The notes: generated from the sequence alone by a model not told the origin. DNA of 30,269 nt from DATAXV01 sp036272915 (GCA_036272915.1 DATAXV010000231.1:1-30269); one strand, 5' to 3'; counted from the first letter of the stretch, positions 7,852 to 14,880 are shown. A program made the numbers and translations.

Positions 7852-8728
7852 ACCCGGCCGCACCGAGCCGGAAGGCATCCATCGCCATGGCCCGGCTGAC
7901 GATGTCGAATCGCACCGCGTTGGGCAGCCACTCCAACTCCTTGTCGGTTGGGCGCCGCAGGCGGCCGTACCCTCCCGCGACCGCCTCGATGCCCGGCCGG
8001 TTCACGACCAGGCCGCCGGCGCCGGCCGATGACGAGAACGACGTTGCCAGCAACAGATAGCCCAGGTCGAGAACCGCGTGGCCGCGCCCGGCGGCCTCCC
8101 AGTCGATGAGGACGACTTCGCCGGCCGGGGTCCGGATGGCGTTGTCGGGCCAGCAGTCCCCGTGGACGACACACTCTGGCAGCCGATCGAGTTCGGTCAG
8201 ACCTCGCCACGTGTCGACCGCCGCCCGGTGGAAGGATCGCGCGCATTCGGGCACCAGGTCCGCACCTTCAAGCCGGTCCAGCTCGCGGCGCCGCGAGGGT
8301 GCGGAGGGAGGTGCCTTGGGGGAAGGGGCCAGATCCCCGCCGGCGATACGGTGAAGAGCCCCCGCCTGCTCGCCCAGCCGCTCGAGGGTCCTCAGGTCGT
8401 GATCCGCCTGCTCACCCTCGACGAACGTCAGCATGATGCCGATCCAGGCCTTCCCGCGGGCGAGTGGCGCGCCATCGGCGGTCGGCACCAGTCTCGGCGC
8501 GGGGAAGCCCACGGCCCGGAGATGGCACAGGACCTCGGCCTGATGCAGCAGCCAGCGCTCGACGTCGCCGGTGAACGCCTGCAACAGGCAGGGCCGCATG
8601 GCCCTGAATTCGCAGCGGAGGATCACCCGGTCCTCGAAGGTGTGGTGCGCGACGGATCGGATCCCGGTCAGGTCGCCCCGGTAGCTGCGCTCGACCAGCT
8701 CCCGCAACTCCGCGCCGGTCCCTTCCAT
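7796..8728 (-). CDS. Aminoglycoside phosphotransferase-fold kinase (C-terminus frameshifted)
   Basis: The open frame gives 310 aa with the APH/choline-kinase fold. The N-terminal lobe has little more than a glycine-poor loop. The catalytic loop is VVHGDCWPDN (catalytic Asp, metal-binding Asn) and the DFG-equivalent is VLIDWEAAG. The last 15 residues as read are abnormal: the frame is altered at a run of eight C (eight G in the coding strand, 7844-7851). Removing one base gives a natural continuation (NVWLGKTLARHAISG and on) ending at a TGA at 7756-7758, for 323 aa. ATG at 8728 is the first plausible start; no strong ribosome-binding site is seen. The substrate is unknown and need not be an antibiotic. 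It is divergent from the MDMPI-fold gene. Confidence 0.8.
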   Translation of the reverse strand: MEGTGAELRELVERSYRGDLTGIRSVAHHTFEDRVILRCEFRAMRPCLLQAFTGDVERWLLHQAEVLCHLRAVGFPAPRLVPTADGAPLARGKAWIGIMLTFVEGEQADHDLRTLERLGEQAGALHRIAGGDLAPSPKAPPSAPSRRRELDRLEGADLVPECARSFHRAAVDTWRGLTELDRLPECVVHGDCWPDNAIRTPAGEVVLIDWEAAGRGHAVLDLGYLLLATSFSSSAGAGGLVVNRPGIEAVAGGYGRLRRPTDKELEWLPNAVRFDIVSRAMAMDAFRLGAAGWGGQCVAGQDAGAARHLG

Positions 8729-8804
8729 CGTCCCAGGGTAGGTCGCCGTCTTCGCCCACCATCGCGCCGACCTCCGCCGGTTGCCAGGCGCGGGGCGACT
8801 CGCA

Positions 8805-8810
8805 TAGCCT
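8805..8810 (+). promoter_or_regulatory. Candidate -10 box, MDMPI-fold gene
   Basis: TAGCCT ends eight bases before a GTG (8819) and eleven before an in-frame ATG (8822). No Shine-Dalgarno sequence is present, consistent with a leaderless or near-leaderless transcript. Confidence 0.35.
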
Positions 8811-8821
8811 GCGGACTTGTG

Positions 8822-9505
8822 ATGCAGGAAGGGGGTCGCGCTCTGGCGGCGCTCGGCGAGGAACTGGAACGGCTTCAGCCGGTCCTGCTCGGTCTTCAGG
8901 AGGACGATCTCCGGCGGACCACGAACTGCCCGCCGTGGAGCATCCAGGAGCTCGTCGTGCACATCGCCGACAGCATCCGCCTGGTCGGCCCCCTCGCACC
9001 CGGTGACGCGGGGGCGGCACTCCACTCGGCCGCCGACTACTACCGCCGGCCCGAACGCGGCACCGCCGCCTACCGGCAGTCGAACGTCCATCGCATGCGA
9101 CTGCTGGCGAGCGAGGTCCTGATGACGACGTCCTCGACGGCATGGCTCGACACCGTGGCCGCGAGCACCCTAGCGACGCTGGGGGCTCAGGATCCCGAAT
9201 CGATCGTTCTCGTCCCCCGGATCGGTTCGATGCGGCTGGACGACTGGATCGCGACCAGGGTCATCTCGGTCGCGATTCACGGCATCGACGTGGCGATCAC
9301 GTTGGGTCTGGAGAGCTGGACGTCGGCCTCCGCCCGTCGCGTCACCCACGACGTCCTCGTCGACCTGCTCGGCGAGGATCCGCCTCCGCCACTCGGATGG
9401 GGTCTTGATGACCTGCTCCTGGCCGGAACCGGTCGACGCACCCTGACCGACACGGAGCGAGAGGTGCTTGGTGCCGCAGCTTCGCGATTCCCGCTCCTGT
9501 CGTAG
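8822..9505 (+). CDS. Maleylpyruvate isomerase-family mycothiol-dependent protein (DinB-like fold)
   Basis: A 227-aa protein with the MDMPI N-terminal four-helix domain. CPPWSIQELVVHIADS carries the Trp and the first metal-binding His, and RVISVAIHGIDVAITLG carries the second His and the Asp. Family members use a thiol cofactor, often mycothiol, to isomerise or conjugate substrates; many have no known reaction. The C-terminal part (DDLLLAGTGRRTLTD and on) fits the small second domain. The start is ambiguous between GTG 8819 and ATG 8822; both are in frame and neither has a ribosome-binding site. It is divergent from the APH-fold gene and convergent with a tiny membrane-protein gene. Confidence 0.82.
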   Translation: MQEGGRALAALGEELERLQPVLLGLQEDDLRRTTNCPPWSIQELVVHIADSIRLVGPLAPGDAGAALHSAADYYRRPERGTAAYRQSNVHRMRLLASEVLMTTSSTAWLDTVAASTLATLGAQDPESIVLVPRIGSMRLDDWIATRVISVAIHGIDVAITLGLESWTSASARRVTHDVLVDLLGEDPPPPLGWGLDDLLLAGTGRRTLTDTEREVLGAAASRFPLLS

Positions 9506-9507
9506 GG

Positions 9508-9523
9508 CGTCGGTCCGCCGACG
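9508..9523. terminator. Short hairpin after the MDMPI-fold gene
   Basis: A perfect 6-bp stem (CGTCGG / CCGACG) with a 4-nt loop, three bases after the TAG stop and between convergent genes. There is no U-run; this is a weak candidate. Confidence 0.35.
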
Positions 9524-9578
9524 GATGTCGTTACAGGTGCGAACCGGCTCGGATCGCGAAGATGACGAGGTCGATGAG

Positions 9579-9779
9579 TCAGGGCAGGGCGCTCGCCCTG
9601 CCGATGGCCCCCACCACGCGGTGGGCGTGGAAGAGGCTCGAGATCCCGAACGCCAGCCCGGCGACGGCGACGATGAAGAGAATGAGCGAGATCCGTCCCA
9701 TCGCAAGCTCGACCAGGGCGAGGACGCCGACGACCGCGCTGATCATCCAGCCCGGATAGAGACGTCCCCCGTAGCCCAT
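9579..9779 (-). CDS. Small two-helix membrane protein, unknown function
   Basis: A 66-aa frame beginning MGYGGRLYPGWM. Two hydrophobic stretches (MISAVVGVLALVELAMG and ISLILFIVAVAGLAFGISSL) would each span the membrane, followed by a basic tail. The amino-acid pattern is that of a real membrane protein. There is no ribosome-binding site; an alternative upstream ATG at 9812 adds residues without hydrophobic character. Directly after its TGA the same frame reads LIDLVIFAIRAGSHL before TAA, so the stop may interrupt a longer protein. I do not recognise the family. Confidence 0.5.
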   Translation of the reverse strand: MGYGGRLYPGWMISAVVGVLALVELAMGRISLILFIVAVAGLAFGISSLFHAHRVVGAIGRASALP

Positions 9780-9787
9780 CGGGTGGC

Positions 9788-9793
9788 TACGAT
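9788..9793 (+). promoter_or_regulatory. Candidate -10 box before a leaderless mini-ORF and APH-fold gene
   Basis: TACGAT ends seven bases before an ATG at 9801, matching the spacing at other apparent leaderless starts in the window. Confidence 0.4.
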
Positions 9794-9800
9794 CGCACAG

Positions 9801-9845
9801 ATGCCGCGACACCTGCCGTCCGCACTCGGATGGTGTCGGGCATGA
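9801..9845 (+). CDS. Putative 14-aa leaderless upstream ORF
   Basis: ATG at 9801 opens a 14-codon frame (MPRHLPSALGWCRA) whose TGA (9843-9845) overlaps the ATG at 9842 of the kinase gene. If the transcript begins at 9801, translation of the kinase, which lacks its own ribosome-binding site, could depend on re-initiation after this mini-ORF. This is not proof that the peptide exists. Confidence 0.25.
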   Translation: MPRHLPSALGWCRA

Positions 9846-10765
9846 GTGGGGACCGGTTCGCCCGCCCGCCCGCAGCCGCCCTGGAGTGGGCGGGCGGTGT
9901 CACCGGCCGGAGGGTCGTGTCGGCAGCGGCCATGAGCGGCGGCATGTCGACGGCCACCCACCGACTGCTGCTGGAGGGTGGCGACAGCATCGTGATGCGA
10001 CGATTCGTCAATCGCCCGTGGGTGCAACGCGACCCATACCTGGCGGCCCGCGAGGCGGCGGTACTGCGGCACCTTGAATCCACCGCGGTACCCGCGCCGC
10101 CGCTGATCGGCGTCGATCCGTCCGGTGAACGGTGCGGGGCGCTGGCGGTGTTGATGGGCCTCATGCCCGGTCGCAGGCGCGCGCCGGCCGACGCTCGCTC
10201 CCTCGGCCAGCTTGCCCGAGCCCTCGCCGAGATCCACGACTGCCCGCCGGTCTCCGGTCTGCCCAACGCCACCGACCTCCTGCTCCGGGCCTTCCAGGAG
10301 GGCCTTCCGATCCGGCCTGAGGACGAGGCACCGCCCAGTCCCGTCCTGTGGTCGCTCGTGCGCGAACGGCGAGCGGCCGCCGAGCTCGGCGCCCCGGCAC
10401 TGATCCACAACGACTTCAGCCACAGCAACGTCCTCTTCGCCCGCGGCCGGCTCTCAGCGGTGATCGACTGGGGCGAGGCGGCAGCCGGTCAGGCCGCGTG
10501 CGACGTCTCGTTCTGTCGCGTCAACCTCACCCTGACCCTGGGCTCGGAGCCCGCGGACCTCCTGCTCGCCGCGTATGAGGCCGAGATCGGGGGCTCGGTC
10601 CCCGGGCGCGCCTGGTGGGATCTGGTCGCCGCCGCCCGAGTCGAGCCCGACCTCGGCACGTGGGCGGCCAGCGCCAACTACCTGGGTCCTCCGGGTCTGT
10701 CGGCAATACAGGTGCGCCGCCGCTTCACGGAGTTCGTGGACGCCGCCGTCGCCGCCACGAGCTGA
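9842..10765 (+). CDS. Aminoglycoside phosphotransferase-fold kinase
   Basis: A 307-aa APH-family protein. The N-lobe has a glycine-containing loop (AMSGGMSTATHRLLL) and the strand with the ATP-binding lysine position replaced by Arg (SIVMRRFV). The C-lobe has the catalytic loop ALIHNDFSHSNVLF, where Asn-Asp replaces Gly-Asp, and the metal-binding IDWGEA. A conserved AEIH-x-C helix precedes the loop. ATG 9842 is chosen because it overlaps the upstream mini-ORF stop; ATG 9830, four codons earlier, is equally open. These kinases phosphorylate small alcohols such as amino sugars, homoserine or macrolides; the substrate cannot be read here. It is convergent with the acid-sugar operon. Confidence 0.82.
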   Translation: MSGDRFARPPAAALEWAGGVTGRRVVSAAAMSGGMSTATHRLLLEGGDSIVMRRFVNRPWVQRDPYLAAREAAVLRHLESTAVPAPPLIGVDPSGERCGALAVLMGLMPGRRRAPADARSLGQLARALAEIHDCPPVSGLPNATDLLLRAFQEGLPIRPEDEAPPSPVLWSLVRERRAAAELGAPALIHNDFSHSNVLFARGRLSAVIDWGEAAAGQAACDVSFCRVNLTLTLGSEPADLLLAAYEAEIGGSVPGRAWWDLVAAARVEPDLGTWAASANYLGPPGLSAIQVRRRFTEFVDAAVAATS

Positions 10766-10942
10766 GTCGGCGATCGGAGGAGTCCGCACATCGGACCGGC
10801 AGCGAGCACTCTCCAGCGGCCCGACGCTCTGGGCGGGGCTTCCTGGAGTGGAGCGTCGGCGTCGCCGCCGAGCGAGGCTCCGCCCGGCGGCACCCTCAGA
10901 TCCTCATCGCCCCTCGACCGCCAGGCCGGCGGAGGGCCCGGT

Positions 10943-11581
10943 CTACCGCAGCGGGAAGCGGGCCTCCAGCTCGCGGATCTGCTCGTCCGAGAGCCGCCGG
11001 ACCGGCAGGGAGCGGGTGATCAGCGCCAGGTGCGCCGCCTCCTCGAGCTCCTCGGCGGCGAAGACGGCGTCGCGCAGACTCTTCGCCGACACCACCGGAC
11101 CGTGGTTGGCGAGCAGCACGGCGGTGTGATCGGGCGCGCGGCGGATGACGGCCGGCCCCATCTCCGGCGATCCCGGCGGCATGTAGGGCAGCAGCGGAAC
11201 CCTGCCCACGCGCATCACCGTGTAGGGCGTGATCGCCGGGATCGTGTCCTCGGGATCGGTGTCCTCCAGGCACGACAGCGCGGTCGCGTAGGTCGAGTGG
11301 AGGTGGACGACACCGCCCGCCTGCGGCCGGGCTCGGAGCAGCCCGAGGTGAAGGGCCACCTCCTTGGTCGGCGCGTCGCCCGCCATGAGCGCCCCCGCCC
11401 CATCGAGCTTGGACAGCCGATCCGGATCGAGACTGCCGAGGCTGGCGTTGGTCGGGGTGACCAGATAGCCGTCGTCGAGGCGGGCACTGAGGTTGCCGGA
11501 GGAGCCCGGCGTCAGGCCCCGCTCGAACAGCGAGCGGCCCCAGCGGCACATCTCCTCGCGCACCGCCGACTCGTCGATCAC
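10943..11581 (-). CDS. otnC: Class II aldolase-family 3-oxo-tetronate 4-phosphate decarboxylase
   Basis: A 212-aa class II aldolase/adducin-fold protein. In the OtnC branch it decarboxylates 3-oxo-tetronate 4-phosphate to dihydroxyacetone phosphate and CO2. It has RGLTPGSSGNLSARL (phosphate-binding), the TKEVALHLGLLRARP segment with the catalytic Glu, the metal-binding VVHLHSTYATALSCLE, and a third His in LLANHGPVV. This series matches E. coli YgbL/OtnC closely in spacing. GTG at 11579-11581 is the first in-frame start, but its ribosome-binding site is poor. A good GGGGAG site instead serves an out-of-frame ATG whose 6-codon frame ends in TGA overlapping the GTG, implying coupling or a missing base. 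It is last in the ltnD-otnK-otnC set. Confidence 0.85.
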   Translation of the reverse strand: MIDESAVREEMCRWGRSLFERGLTPGSSGNLSARLDDGYLVTPTNASLGSLDPDRLSKLDGAGALMAGDAPTKEVALHLGLLRARPQAGGVVHLHSTYATALSCLEDTDPEDTIPAITPYTVMRVGRVPLLPYMPPGSPEMGPAVIRRAPDHTAVLLANHGPVVSAKSLRDAVFAAEELEEAAHLALITRSLPVRRLSDEQIRELEARFPLR

Positions 11582-11615
11582 CGGCCCGATCCGTCCATGT
11601 CCATCTCTCCCCGGC

Positions 11616-12878
11616 TCATTTCTCGATTCCGCCGAGCACGCCGATCGCCCGGCCGAACAGGTCGTCCCGGCCGAAGTTGCCCGACTTGAGGGCCAGCGCC
11701 AGCGGCGCCTCTCGCCCCAGCACGCCCAGCGCGGGCACGCCGGGGTCGATCTCCGGACCGACCTCCATCGCCTCCACGCCGAGCGCCGCGACGACCGCTC
11801 CCGAGGTCTCGCCTCCGGCCACGACCAGGCGCTCGAACCGGGCCCCAACCAGCCCGCGGGCGACCTCGGCGAAGAGCTCGTCGAGGCGGTGGGCGACCAG
11901 CTCGCCACCGTACCGCTCCTGCACCGCCCGAACCTTCTCCGCGGAGGCCGACGAGTAGAGGAGCGGCTCCTCGTCGCCATGGGCGATCAGGCTGTCGGTC
12001 AGCTCGTCGGCGCCGAGCAGGCCGGTCATCAGAGCATCCACGTCGACCCCGAGCGCCGGGTGGGTGGCCGCATGCGCCGACACCTGCCGCAACGTGGCCG
12101 GCGAGCAGGATCCGGCCAGCACGGCGGCCGGTCCCCGGGCTCCGGCGAAGGGCGGAGACGACCGCTCCAGCAGCCCCATCTCGACGAGGTTGGCGGGCAG
12201 CTGCAGGGCCACGCCCGATCCTCCCGTGATGAGCGGCGCCTCGCGGCAGGCGATGCCGATCGCGGTGAGGTCCTCGTCGCTGATGGCGTCGACGACGGCC
12301 AGCGTGGTCCCCGCGTCACCGATCGCGGCGAGCGCCCGCCGGATCGCGTCGGGACCACGGCGGACGGTGACGAGGTCGACATGGCCGATGGCGCCGGTGA
12401 CCTGGAGGCCGAGCCAGCGGCGGATGTCGGGATCGGTCATCGGGTTGAGCGGGTGGTGCTCCATGCCCGACTCGCTGAGCAGCCGGTCGCCGACGAAGAG
12501 GTGGCCCTCGTAGACGGTGCGGCCATTCTCGGGAAGCGCGGGACAGACCACGACACCCCTCACCCCGAGCTCACCGGCCAGGGCCGTGGCCACCGGGCCG
12601 ATGTTGCCCCGGGGAGTCGAATCGAAGGTCGAGCAGTACTTGAACACGACCTGGCGGCATCCCTGGAGGTGGAGCCAGGCCAGGGCGGCGAGCGACTGCT
12701 CGACGGCTGTCGCCGCCGGGATGGAGCGGCTCTTGAGCGCCACCACCGCGGCGTCGCATGGCGGCGGGTCTCCGGCCGGCACACCGACCAGCTGCACCGT
12801 CCGCATCCCTCCCCTGGCGAGCATGTTGGCGACGTCGCTGGCTCCGGTGAAGTCGTCCGCGATGCAGCCGAGGAGCAT
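11616..12878 (-). CDS. otnK: Four-carbon acid sugar kinase (DUF1537 / 3-oxo-tetronate kinase)
   Basis: A 420-aa two-domain kinase of the former DUF1537 family, which phosphorylates 3-oxo-tetronate (or related acid sugars) at C4 using ATP. The N-terminal substrate domain opens MLLGCIADDFTGASDVANML, the family hallmark. The linker region has VLAGSCSPATLRQVSAH, and the ATP-binding C-terminal domain has VVAGGETSGAVVAALG and the closing ALKSGNFGRDDLFG. Length is normal. ATG at 12878 follows a GGGTAGG site that itself lies in an 11-bp duplication. It sits directly after the dehydrogenase gene and 34 nt before the decarboxylase gene, the known order for threonate/erythronate catabolic operons. Confidence 0.93.
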   Translation of the reverse strand: MLLGCIADDFTGASDVANMLARGGMRTVQLVGVPAGDPPPCDAAVVALKSRSIPAATAVEQSLAALAWLHLQGCRQVVFKYCSTFDSTPRGNIGPVATALAGELGVRGVVVCPALPENGRTVYEGHLFVGDRLLSESGMEHHPLNPMTDPDIRRWLGLQVTGAIGHVDLVTVRRGPDAIRRALAAIGDAGTTLAVVDAISDEDLTAIGIACREAPLITGGSGVALQLPANLVEMGLLERSSPPFAGARGPAAVLAGSCSPATLRQVSAHAATHPALGVDVDALMTGLLGADELTDSLIAHGDEEPLLYSSASAEKVRAVQERYGGELVAHRLDELFAEVARGLVGARFERLVVAGGETSGAVVAALGVEAMEVGPEIDPGVPALGVLGREAPLALALKSGNFGRDDLFGRAIGVLGGIEK

Positions 12879-12879
12879 C

Positions 12880-12901
12880 GCCTACCCGTCGCCTACCCGT
12901 C
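12880..12901. repeat. 11-bp tandem duplication at the ltnD-otnK junction
   Basis: The 11-mer GCCTACCCGTC occurs twice in a row. In the coding strand each copy contains GGGTAG, so the duplication repeats the dehydrogenase stop codon and the purine-rich site ahead of the kinase ATG. It widens the gene gap by 11 nt. Confidence 0.75.
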
Positions 12902-13798
12902 GGCCCCGGGCAGGGGGATGCCGGTGTTGGCGGCGTAGACCTTGATCACGGCACTGTCGTCCTCGCGCCCGAGGCCCTGGGCCGAGGCCATGGTGAAGAG
13001 CTGATGGGCGCTGGCGGCCAGCGGCAGCGGGAAGGTCAGCGACCGCCCCGTCTCGAGGACGATGCCGAGGTCCTTGACGAAGATGTCGACCGCCGAGGTC
13101 GCCGTGTAGTCGCCGGCGAGGATGTGGGGCGCCCGGTTCCGGAACATCCAGGACGAGCCTGCCGAGTTGGAGATGACCTCGTACAGCGTGTCCGGGTCGA
13201 TGCCGGCGCGGATGCCCAACGCCATCGCCTCCGCGGTCGCCGCGATGTGGACTCCGGCCAGGAGCTGGTTGATCATCTTGACCCTCGACCCCTGGCCCGG
13301 CTCCTCACCCAGGTGGTAGACCTTGGCGGCGATGACGCTGAGGTAGGGGTCGGCCCGGCGGAAGGCCTCGGCACTCCCTGAGGCCATCACCGTCAGCTCG
13401 CCCGTCGCCGCCCCCGTCGCGCCGCCGGAAACGGGGGCGTCGAGCATGGTGCAGCCGCGCTCGGCGAGCCGGGCGGCGAGTCGCTCGGCTCGGGCCGGGG
13501 CGACGGTGGCGCAGGCGATGACCACACCGGAACCGGTGTTCATGGTCATGGCGGCGCCGTGCTCGCCGAGCAGCACCTCCTCGGTCTGATCGGCGTCGAC
13601 GACGAAGGTGATGACGGCGTCGGCTCCTGACGCGCCCTCGGCCGGCGTCGCCGCCGGCTCCCCGCCCTCCTGCCGGAGGCTGGCGAGGGCGTCCTCGCGA
13701 ACGTCGACGCCGCGCACCGCCACGCCCGCCCGGAGCAGCGTCACCGCCGCCCCGTAGCCCATCGATCCCAACCCGATCACGCAGACGGTTCCGCTCAT
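12893..13798 (-). CDS. ltnD: L-threonate/3-hydroxyacid dehydrogenase (beta-hydroxyacid dehydrogenase family)
   Basis: A 301-aa NAD-dependent beta-hydroxyacid dehydrogenase. The Rossmann motif is VIGLGSMGYGAAVTLLRAG at the N-terminus. The substrate motif is DAPVSGGATGAATGELTVM, and the catalytic lysine is in VKMINQLLAGVHIAATAEAM. SSWMFRNRAPHIL matches the C-terminal region of LtnD. In the characterised pathway LtnD oxidises L-threonate to 2-oxo-tetronate. The adjoining kinase and decarboxylase genes make a tetronate substrate likely, though relatives acting on glycerate or 3-hydroxyisobutyrate share the motifs. ATG at 13798 has a GGAGGG site 5 bases upstream. It is first gene of the operon, with an inverted repeat flanking its likely promoter. 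Confidence 0.9.
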   Translation of the reverse strand: MSGTVCVIGLGSMGYGAAVTLLRAGVAVRGVDVREDALASLRQEGGEPAATPAEGASGADAVITFVVDADQTEEVLLGEHGAAMTMNTGSGVVIACATVAPARAERLAARLAERGCTMLDAPVSGGATGAATGELTVMASGSAEAFRRADPYLSVIAAKVYHLGEEPGQGSRVKMINQLLAGVHIAATAEAMALGIRAGIDPDTLYEVISNSAGSSWMFRNRAPHILAGDYTATSAVDIFVKDLGIVLETGRSLTFPLPLAASAHQLFTMASAQGLGREDDSAVIKVYAANTGIPLPGADG

Positions 13799-13820
13799 TG
13801 CGACCCTCCAGACCGGCGAG

Positions 13821-13888
13821 ATGGCGGCGGCCGTCTCGTCGCGCTGACATCGACCACGCCAACGCTACGCGCAGGCGGCCGCCGCCAT
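13821..13888. repeat. 12-bp perfect inverted repeat around the ltnD promoter
   Basis: ATGGCGGCGGCC (13821-13832) and its exact reverse complement GGCCGCCGCCAT (13877-13888) flank 44 bp. On the minus strand a TAGCGT -10-like box lies at 13862-13867 between the arms. The arms could bind a regulator at two sites or form a hairpin in the leader. No regulator gene is adjacent. Confidence 0.5.
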
Positions 13889-14267
13889 GCCCCGCGCGAC
13901 CGGCCCCGCCGCCGTCTGTCGGATCGAATCAGATCGCCACCGGCAGCGGCAGGAGCGGGGCCAGCGCCTCCCAGCGGACGCCGCGACGAGCGGCGGCTCA
14001 GGCATCGCCCGCGCCGTTGACGCAAGCCTGCCGGAGACGGTAGGGCGGGCTGGGGCGAGATCGGAGCCGCGCTCCGCCCTGGCTCAGCCGATCGCCGGGC
14101 GGCGGCGGGAGCGACCGCCCCGTGGAGCGGTGCCCGGGGATCATGTCACCGGTCGGCCGGGGGCTGGCCGAACCATCCCGTCAACGCCTCGTGAACAGCG
14201 GTTGAAACCATCCGCCGAGATGGTCCGTTACCCCATCAGGTGACGGCTTCTCGGCCCTTTCCTGACA
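13889..14267. other. Apparently non-coding stretch between ltnD and the stress-type gene
   Basis: Open frames here are Arg/Pro/Ala-rich and look like chance frames of GC-rich DNA. The GC content drops visibly after about 14200. A 6-bp inverted repeat (ACCATC-CGCCGA-GATGGT, 14207-14224) is the only structure I see. No tRNA fold or protein signature was found. Confidence 0.5.
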
Positions 14268-14292
14268 GACCACCCAAGACCATTTAGGACCA
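14268..14292 (+). promoter_or_regulatory. Three GACCA direct repeats in 10-bp phase
   Basis: GACCA occurs at 14268, 14278 and 14288, exactly one helical turn apart, with AT-rich spacers. The set ends 20 bp before the -35 of the stress-type gene. Spacing of this kind is typical of OmpR/PhoB-type response-regulator sites; no regulator gene is nearby to support the assignment. Confidence 0.4.
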
Positions 14293-14312
14293 ATAGATCC
14301 GATGAAGTCGCA

Positions 14313-14342
14313 TTGTTCAGTCCTCCCGATAAGTGATACCGT
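14313..14342 (+). promoter_or_regulatory. Candidate promoter of the glycine-zipper protein
   Basis: TTGTTC (14313-14318) and TACCGT (14337-14342) are spaced 18 bp in the most AT-rich patch of the window. Transcription would start near 14350, giving almost no leader before ATG 14356 or ATG 14362. Confidence 0.4.
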
Positions 14343-14355
14343 TACTACAAGGCAT

Positions 14356-14880
14356 ATGGCTATGGGAAAGAGAGAGACCCTTGAGGTCCTGTTCACCGAT
14401 CGCGAGCACGCTCGGCGGGCGATTCAGGCTCTGACCGGAGCGGGCTTCCGCCAGGAAGACCTGGGCTCTCTGGGGCCGTCGGACGCCCCGGTGCTCAGGA
14501 GCGCATTCGCCGGAGGCGTGCTCGGCTCCTTGGTCGGCGCGACCATCGGCGGGGTGCTGGCCACGGTCATGGCTCTCGGCACCGGGCTCGGCCTGTCCGA
14601 AGGCCTCGTGCTGGCGGGCGTTGCGACCGGCGCCGTCGCCGGACTCGCGGCCGGTGTCCTGCTCCGCCGCGAGATCGCCGACGAGGACCGCTACCTCGCG
14701 CGTGAGGTCGACGCCGGGCGGACCCTGCTGAAGGTCTGGGTCTCCGCGGATTGCGAGCTCGAGGTGATGGCGATGCTGCGGGGCAACGGCGCGATCGAGG
14801 CCGGTCCCAGCGCCGGACGCCGGGTCACCCGGCCGCGGATCGTGGACGGCCCGGACGTGCCCGGTTCGCGAGCCGCCTGA
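14356..14880 (+). CDS. Glycine-zipper membrane protein of general-stress type, unknown function
   Basis: A 174-aa protein (172 if ATG 14362 is used). The N-terminal ~45 residues (ETLEVLFTDREHARRAIQAL and on) resemble the small alpha/beta domain found in YflT-like general stress proteins. It is followed by a long glycine/alanine-rich double hydrophobic stretch (about residues 50-110, GGVLGSLVGATIGGVLATVM) typical of glycine-zipper membrane segments. The polar C-terminus (TLLKVWVSADCELEVMAMLR) looks like a second copy of the same alpha/beta element. It probably sits in the cytoplasmic membrane and may respond to stress, but this rests on resemblance only. It stands alone behind a well-structured promoter region. 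Confidence 0.72.
   Translation: MAMGKRETLEVLFTDREHARRAIQALTGAGFRQEDLGSLGPSDAPVLRSAFAGGVLGSLVGATIGGVLATVMALGTGLGLSEGLVLAGVATGAVAGLAAGVLLRREIADEDRYLAREVDAGRTLLKVWVSADCELEVMAMLRGNGAIEAGPSAGRRVTRPRIVDGPDVPGSRAA

Noticed and set aside
9579..9581. TGA read as tryptophan (genetic-code change)
   Set aside because: TGA is the ordinary stop of many intact genes here (for example 1361, 3405, 17464 partner genes, 19554), so a reassigned code is not supported.
13887..14243. 118-codon open frame on the plus strand
   Set aside because: Arg/Pro/Ala-rich with no motif, no ribosome-binding site, and spans a change in base composition; looks like a chance frame.
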